Shown: positions 7,306-11,016 of the stretch, piece by piece | How the letters are laid out: every line of letters starts with the position of its first letter | Position numbering within the stretch: the first letter of the stretch is position 1 | From: Nitrospinales bacterium | GTDB taxonomy: Bacteria; Nitrospinota_A; UBA7883; JACRGQ01 | Reading direction: 5' to 3' | Length of the DNA stretch: 11,016 nt | Assembly (NCBI GenBank): GCA_023248615.1 | Contig: JAHFEI010000042.1 | Span: 1-11,016 of the forward strand | The notes under the pieces: generated by a model | What the model was told of the DNA's origin: nothing | Database searches by the model: none | What the model saw: only the letters and a program-made list of their open reading frames with translations | Made by a program: the position numbers and the translations under genes

Positions 7306-7988
7306 CGTTTGCGCTCGTCCCCCGTTATCCGCCCATCCAGGAAGCGGACTATACGCCTGCTGTAGGCGGCGACATCCGGCTCGTGCGTTACCACGATTAT
7401 CGTCTTGCCTTTTTCCACGTTCAGCCGGACAAACAGTTCCATTATTTCCTTGCTGGTTTTCGTGTCCAGGTTGCCGGTAGGCTCATCGGCCATGATTATG
7501 GGGGCATCGTTTACTATAGCTCGCGCTATCGCCACGCGCTGTTGCTGGCCGCCGGAAAGCTCGTTGGGGTTGTGTTTTTCCCTTCCCTCCAGGCCCACAG
7601 CCTTTAGGGCCTCCATGGCCTTGCGCTTTCGCTCGGCGGCGCCCATCCCGGTGTAGAGCATCGGCAACTCCACGTTTTCCAGCGCGGAGGTGCGGGGAAT
7701 CAGGTTGAACCCCTGGAAGACAAACCCCATCTTGTAGCTCCGTATTTCCGCCAGCTGGTCATGGCCCATCGAGCTTACGGGGGTGCCGTCCAGGATGTAC
7801 GAGCCGGATGTGGGGGTGTCCAGGCATCCCAGGATGTGCATGAATGTAGATTTGCCGGAGCCGGACGGCCCCATTATTGACACGAACTCACCCGATTCTA
7901 TAACCAGCGACACGTTGTCCAGCGCCTTTACAGGCTCTCCTTCCGGCATATAAATCCGGTTGACGTTTTCTATCTCGACAAGGCCCAT
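7302..7988 (-). CDS. MacB/LolD-like ABC transporter ATP-binding protein
   Basis: This 228-aa cytoplasmic ATPase powers the MacB-like permease encoded after it. All nucleotide-binding motifs are intact: Walker A GPSGSGKST (residues 40-48), Q-loop Q92, signature LSGGQ (144-148), Walker B IIMADEP (164-170) with catalytic E169, a D-loop at NLD (173-175), and H-loop H202. The length and the sequence between motifs (for example FQGFNLIPRTSALENVELP) are typical of the MacB/LolD/FtsE branch. The ATG lies 3 bases after the adaptor's stop with no well-spaced Shine-Dalgarno sequence, so its translation is probably coupled to the adaptor gene. Its stop TAA overlaps the possible ATA start of the permease. 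LolD is less likely as a label because a MacA-type adaptor sits in the same operon and no LolC/E partner is present. Confidence 0.94.
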   Translation of the reverse strand: MGLVEIENVNRIYMPEGEPVKALDNVSLVIESGEFVSIMGPSGSGKSTFMHILGCLDTPTSGSYILDGTPVSSMGHDQLAEIRSYKMGFVFQGFNLIPRTSALENVELPMLYTGMGAAERKRKAMEALKAVGLEGREKHNPNELSGGQQQRVAIARAIVNDAPIIMADEPTGNLDTKTSKEIMELFVRLNVEKGKTIIVVTHEPDVAAYSRRIVRFLDGRITGDERKR

Positions 7989-7991
7989 GGC

Positions 7992-9152
7992 CTAGAACAT
8001 CCTGTGGCTGGAGGCGTCTTTTTTGCCTTTTTGCAACGTCTCAACTATTAATTCCTGTCCCTCTTTAAGTCCGCCGGAAACTATCTCGGTATGGTTTCCA
8101 TCGCTGATGCCTATTTTTACGGTTATCCGTTTCGGCTTGTCCCTGTCCAGTATCCATACGCCATGCCCCTCATATGCTGGCGTCGGCGGCGATTTTTCAT
8201 CCGGCTCTTCCGGCCTGAACCTCAGCGCCACGTTTGGCGCCTTCAGCACGTCCTGCTTTACCGACGAGATGATGGAAACGTTTGCCGTCATGCCCGGTTT
8301 CAGCGCCAGGCGTTCGTTTTCTACCCGTACCACCACGTCGTAGGTAACTACGTTTTGCACCACGGTGGGGGCTATGCGTACCTGGGAAACCTCGCCACTG
8401 AAAGTGGTTTCGGGGTAGGCGTCAACCGTAAAATCCACAGCCTGCCCGACAAGCACCTTGCCGATATCAGCCTCGTTGACGTTCGCGTCAATCTGCATCT
8501 TTTTCAGGTCGTTCGCTATGGTGAACAGGGTGGGGGTCTGGAAACTTGCCGCCACCGTTTGGCCCACATCCACATTACGCGAAACTACGGTGCCATTCAC
8601 CGGCGAAAGTATTCGGGTATTTTGCAGGTTTGTTTCCGCGTACCGCACAGTGGCTTCGTTTTGGGCTATCTGGGCTATGGCGCCGCTTAATTGCGCCAAG
8701 GCGGATTCGTGGTTGGTTCGGGCAGTATCAAGCTCGCTTTTGGATGCGACTCCCGCGTCGAAGAGTCCTACGCTACGATCCAGCGTCCTTTTTGTGTCAT
8801 GCAGGGTTGCCTCTGCCTTCTCCACATTCGCCCGCGCCGAGAGGAGGTTGGCTCTTGCCTGTTCCACCTGCGCCTCGAATTGCGTGGGGTCTATTTCCGC
8901 CAGCATTTCACCTTTTTTTACGGAGGAATTGAAATCGACCATTATGCTTTTAATGGTGCCGGATACCTGTGTCCCCACCATTACGCTTTTCACCGGGTTT
9001 ACCGCGCCGGTTGCCGTGATGGTGGATTTGATAGTTCCCCGTTCCACGCGGGCTGTCCGGTATTTCACCGGGTGGTTCTTCTTTTCGTATCCCGCATACA
9101 CCGCCACTGCGGCGGCGGCGATAAGAGCTATGGCGATGGCCGCTTTTTTCAT
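7992..9152 (-). CDS. MacA-like periplasmic adaptor (membrane fusion protein)
   Basis: This 386-aa adaptor of the HlyD/AcrA/MacA family sits in the inner membrane and periplasm and bridges the MacB-like transporter to an outer-membrane channel. Residues 4-20 form an Ala-rich hydrophobic anchor or signal, without a lipobox. Two lipoyl-like half-motifs lie at about 63-88 and 181-205, around a long Ala/Glu/Arg-rich coiled-coil hairpin (about 91-179). Beta-barrel and membrane-proximal domains follow; a PEEPDEKSPPTP stretch forms a charged, Pro-rich insertion in the last third. Upstream in-frame codons exist (TTG 9182, ATG 9179, ATG 9158), but ATG 9152 has GAGGGA 6 bases upstream and starts MKKAAIAIAL, typical of the family. 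It is the first gene of the export operon. No TolC-like gene is in the window. Confidence 0.93.
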   Translation of the reverse strand: MKKAAIAIALIAAAAVAVYAGYEKKNHPVKYRTARVERGTIKSTITATGAVNPVKSVMVGTQVSGTIKSIMVDFNSSVKKGEMLAEIDPTQFEAQVEQARANLLSARANVEKAEATLHDTKRTLDRSVGLFDAGVASKSELDTARTNHESALAQLSGAIAQIAQNEATVRYAETNLQNTRILSPVNGTVVSRNVDVGQTVAASFQTPTLFTIANDLKKMQIDANVNEADIGKVLVGQAVDFTVDAYPETTFSGEVSQVRIAPTVVQNVVTYDVVVRVENERLALKPGMTANVSIISSVKQDVLKAPNVALRFRPEEPDEKSPPTPAYEGHGVWILDRDKPKRITVKIGISDGNHTEIVSGGLKEGQELIVETLQKGKKDASSHRMF

Positions 9153-9158
9153 CTGCAT

Positions 9159-9164
9159 TCCCTC
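9159..9164 (-). promoter_or_regulatory. Shine-Dalgarno fixing the start of the MacA-like gene
   Basis: GAGGGA on the minus strand, 6 bases before ATG 9152 and directly abutting ATG 9158. The spacing favours 9152 over the three upstream in-frame starts. Confidence 0.65.
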
Positions 9165-9192
9165 ATTTTTCGAGGACATCAATAGTTGCTTG

Positions 9193-9220
9193 ATTGTACC
9201 CCAGTATTCTTTTGCCCCAA
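9193..9220 (-). promoter_or_regulatory. Candidate promoter of the export operon
   Basis: On the minus strand TTGGGG (9220-9215) and TACAAT (9198-9193) are separated by 16 bases. The -10 matches the sigma-70 consensus at five of six positions and the -35 only at its TTG. The leader to ATG 9152 would be about 35 bases. The rest of the 9153-9270 gap shows no clear operator. Confidence 0.35.
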
Positions 9221-9270
9221 TCAGGCCGGTTTACAGTTGTGGGCAGGGGGGACGGGACGTCTGTTACCCG

Positions 9271-9735
9271 TCAGTTCTTCACCTCGGGCATGATTAGCTC
9301 GTCCCGGTGCGCGTCGAACCAATCGACAAAATTGGAAAACAGCACGGTACTTTCCTTTGCCGCTTCGTAATCCGGGCTCTGTAGGTTGCGGAGCGCAAGC
9401 CTCACGGCAACCTGGAATTCGCCGCGGAAATGTTTTTTGAATTCCGGGCTAACCTTGTCCAAAAATTCGTTGTCCACCTTTTCCGCCTCGCGGAGCGCTT
9501 GGAGGGTCAGCGCCTGCACAGCCGCCTTTTCCTTGGGTGAGAACTGGTTTCCCGCCCTGTCGATAATGCGGGTTGCTTCCCGGTTTGCCCTTTGTGAATT
9601 GTAATAGTGTATGGAGGACTCCCTGTCTTTTTCGTTCCAGGGGTCATCTTTCTTCAAGCAGGCGGAAAGAGAAGCCACAAGCAACGCGCAACAAAGCATG
9701 GTGGTGAAGGAGTGCCTAAAGCCGTTGGAAATCAT
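9271..9735 (-). CDS. Small putative outer-membrane lipoprotein of unknown function
   Basis: I do not recognise the family. The 154-aa protein starts with a lipoprotein signal: Arg7 and His8, a hydrophobic core (about residues 13-22) and lipobox LSAC with the lipidated Cys at C26. The next residue is Leu, not Asp, which in proteobacterial rules favours sorting to the outer membrane. The mature part is about 128 residues, strongly charged and probably all helical, with no further cysteine and no motif I can name. The frame extends up to 9801, but the signal peptide fits ATG 9735, which has no Shine-Dalgarno sequence. An internal ATG at 9699 would leave a signal without positive charge. It lies upstream of the MacA-like gene on the same strand, separated by 118 bases, so it could be co-transcribed or read from its own promoter. 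A role with the exporter is only a guess. Confidence 0.8.
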   Translation of the reverse strand: MISNGFRHSFTTMLCCALLVASLSACLKKDDPWNEKDRESSIHYYNSQRANREATRIIDRAGNQFSPKEKAAVQALTLQALREAEKVDNEFLDKVSPEFKKHFRGEFQVAVRLALRNLQSPDYEAAKESTVLFSNFVDWFDAHRDELIMPEVKN

Positions 9736-9744
9736 CACGTTACG

Positions 9745-9753
9745 ATTATAGCA
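9745..9753 (-). promoter_or_regulatory. Extended -10 promoter of the lipoprotein gene
   Basis: TGCTATAAT on the minus strand is a perfect extended -10 (TGn-TATAAT). No good -35 lies 17 bases upstream, as is common for extended -10 promoters. The last base is 9 bases before ATG 9735, so initiation about 7 bases downstream would give a transcript with almost no leader. Confidence 0.45.
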
Positions 9754-9803
9754 CGATGCGGACAGTTTTCCCGAATCCGGGTGTGTGCGCTCCGCCCACA
9801 TTG

Positions 9804-9812
9804 TGATATCAT
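9804..9812 (+). promoter_or_regulatory. Candidate extended -10 promoter of lepA
   Basis: TGATATCAT fits TGn-TATnAT with five of six -10 matches and no clear -35. Initiation near 9818 would leave a leader of only about 7 bases before ATG 9825. It diverges from the lipoprotein promoter 50 bases away. Confidence 0.3.
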
Positions 9813-9824
9813 ACGTGATTCGTT

Positions 9825-11016
9825 ATGGAAAACATTAGGAACTTTTCAATCATTGCACATGTGGACCACGGGAAATCCACGCTTGCCGACCGCATTATGG
9901 ACTTTACCGGGGCTATAGCCGCGCGCGAAAAAAAGGAACAGCTTTTAGACCAGATGGAACTGGAGCGGGAGCGCGGCATAACCATAAAGGCGCAGACGGT
10001 GCGGCTGAACTACAAAAGCAAAAACGGCAACGAATATATCTTTAACCTTATAGATACTCCGGGGCACGTAGACTTTTCCTACGAAGTATCCAGAAGCCTT
10101 ACCGCCTGCGAAGGTGTTCTGCTTCTGGTGGATGCGGCGCAGGGCATAGAGGCGCAGACGCTTGCCAACATGCACCTGGCTATTGAGCAAAAGCTTGCCG
10201 TCGTCCCGGTGATAAACAAGATAGACCTTCCCAACGCCGACCCGGAGATGGTGAAGCGGCAGATAGAGGAGATACTTTGTATCGACTCTTCGGAGGCGAT
10301 ACTCACCTCCGCCAAAAGCGGCCTCGGCATTGTAGACGTGCTGGAAGCGGTGGTGGAGAGGATACCTGCGCCAAAGGGCGATGTGAACGCCTCGCTAAAA
10401 GCGCTGGTGCTGGATTCCTGGTACGACACGTACCGGGGTGTAGTGGTTTTGGCGCGTATTTTCGATGGGGTTATGACGCCCGGAATGAAGGTGCGCTTCA
10501 TGGCGTCCGGCGCGGAAAACATAGTCACGCAGATAGGCATTTTCACTCCGCACGGGAAGGAAGTGCAGTCGGCTGGGCCGGGAGAGGTCGTTTTTCTTGC
10601 CGCCGCCATAAAGAACATAACCGACACAAAGGTGGGCGATACCATCACCGACCAGCAAAAGCCGACCAAAGAGCCGCTTCCCGGATTTAAAGAAGCCAAC
10701 CCGATGGTGTTTTGCGGCCTTTATCCGATAGAGGGGGCAAACTACGACGTGTTGCGCGAGGCGCTGGATAAATTGCACCTGAACGATTCCTCCTTCCAGT
10801 ACGCTCCGGAAACATCCACCGCCCTGGGGTTCGGGTTTCGTTGCGGATTTTTGGGGCTGTTGCACATGGAGATAATCCAGGAGAGGCTGGAGCGCGAGTT
10901 CAACCTCAACCTCATCACCACATCGCCGACCGTGAGCTATAAGGTGACGGTAAAACCGGACGATGTGCGGATGGTGGACAACCCTAACGAATTGCCGGAG
11001 CAGTACGATTTCATAG
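9825..11016 (+). CDS. lepA: Elongation factor 4 (LepA), 3' end beyond the window
   Basis: LepA is a ribosome-associated translational GTPase. About 397 of roughly 600 residues are present; the frame is still open at the right edge. The start MENIRNFSIIAHVDHGKST is almost identical to known LepA N-termini. GTPase motifs are intact: G1 AHVDHGKST (11-19), G2 RGITI (50-54), G3 DTPGH (77-81), G4 NKID (131-134) and a G5 SAK near residue 164. LepA is separated from EF-G and other relatives by LDQMELERERGITIKAQ and by the highly conserved ALGFGFRCGFLGLLHMEIIQ in domain III. The C-terminal LepA-specific domain lies beyond the window. The ATG has no recognisable Shine-Dalgarno sequence, which is odd for this region, where the hox genes have strong ones. 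It diverges from the lipoprotein gene with an 89-base gap. Confidence 0.97.
   Translation, partial: MENIRNFSIIAHVDHGKSTLADRIMDFTGAIAAREKKEQLLDQMELERERGITIKAQTVRLNYKSKNGNEYIFNLIDTPGHVDFSYEVSRSLTACEGVLLLVDAAQGIEAQTLANMHLAIEQKLAVVPVINKIDLPNADPEMVKRQIEEILCIDSSEAILTSAKSGLGIVDVLEAVVERIPAPKGDVNASLKALVLDSWYDTYRGVVVLARIFDGVMTPGMKVRFMASGAENIVTQIGIFTPHGKEVQSAGPGEVVFLAAAIKNITDTKVGDTITDQQKPTKEPLPGFKEANPMVFCGLYPIEGANYDVLREALDKLHLNDSSFQYAPETSTALGFGFRCGFLGLLHMEIIQERLEREFNLNLITTSPTVSYKVTVKPDDVRMVDNPNELPEQYDFI

Noticed and set aside
9252..9271. Inverted repeat ACGGG...CCCGT at the end of the lipoprotein gene
   Set aside because: The 5-bp stem has a 10-base loop and no T-run follows on the minus strand, so it does not qualify as an intrinsic terminator.
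8458..9297. Plus-strand open frame of 279 codons opposite the MacA-like gene
   Set aside because: It mirrors the Ala-rich coiled-coil coding region of the adaptor; composition (Ser/Ala/Leu/Phe-rich) is typical of an antisense shadow.
10079..10699. Minus-strand open frame of 206 codons opposite lepA
   Set aside because: It lies inside the strongly conserved lepA coding region; the Ser/Thr/Ala-rich translation has no protein-like motifs.
1..11016. CRISPR array, tRNA or rRNA genes, insertion sequences, phage or toxin-antitoxin genes
   Set aside because: No regularly spaced repeats, transposase motifs, terminal inverted repeats or RNA-gene signatures were seen; gaps between genes are all under 160 bases.

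Overview
The window looks like an ordinary chromosomal segment of a Gram-negative bacterium. The signs are a MacA-type periplasmic adaptor and a lipoprotein with an outer-membrane-type sorting residue. The lineage cannot be fixed by reading alone. The R. eutropha-like hox cluster and a short CACAGAGT/CACGGAGA-type intergenic repeat would fit a proteobacterial, Nitrospirota or Nitrospinota-like genome, but that is inference.

Layout. 8-688 (+): an unrecognised single-pass membrane protein whose frame is open to the left edge. 689-777: a short gap between converging genes holding a degenerate 8-bp repeat and a small hairpin. 778-5926 (-): a compact five-gene operon in the order hoxF, hoxU, hoxY, hoxH, hoxW. 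It encodes a cytoplasmic NAD+-reducing [NiFe] hydrogenase (group 3d type) plus the endopeptidase that matures its large subunit. 5927-6078: leader and probable promoter region of hox. 6079-9152 (-): a three-gene export operon (MacA-like adaptor, MacB/LolD-like ATPase, MacB-like permease); no TolC-like outer-membrane channel is in the window. 9271-9735 (-): a small lipoprotein. 9825 to the right edge (+): lepA (elongation factor 4), cut by the window end after about 397 of roughly 600 residues.

How the genes work together. HoxH and HoxY form the hydrogenase module that splits or makes H2. HoxU carries electrons through Fe-S clusters to HoxF, which holds FMN and the NAD(H) site. HoxW clips the HoxH C-terminus after nickel is inserted. 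The hyp genes for building the NiFe(CN)2CO centre are not here and must lie elsewhere. HoxF lacks two of the four usual NuoE-type [2Fe-2S] ligands, which I recall as normal for the R. eutropha type.

I did not find a convincing undescribed system. The points most worth a second look concern expression: a MacB permease whose family-like N-terminus reads back to an ATA codon overlapping the upstream TAA; divergent lipoprotein and lepA genes with extended -10 elements almost on top of start codons that lack Shine-Dalgarno sequences; and the 8-bp repeat after hoxW.
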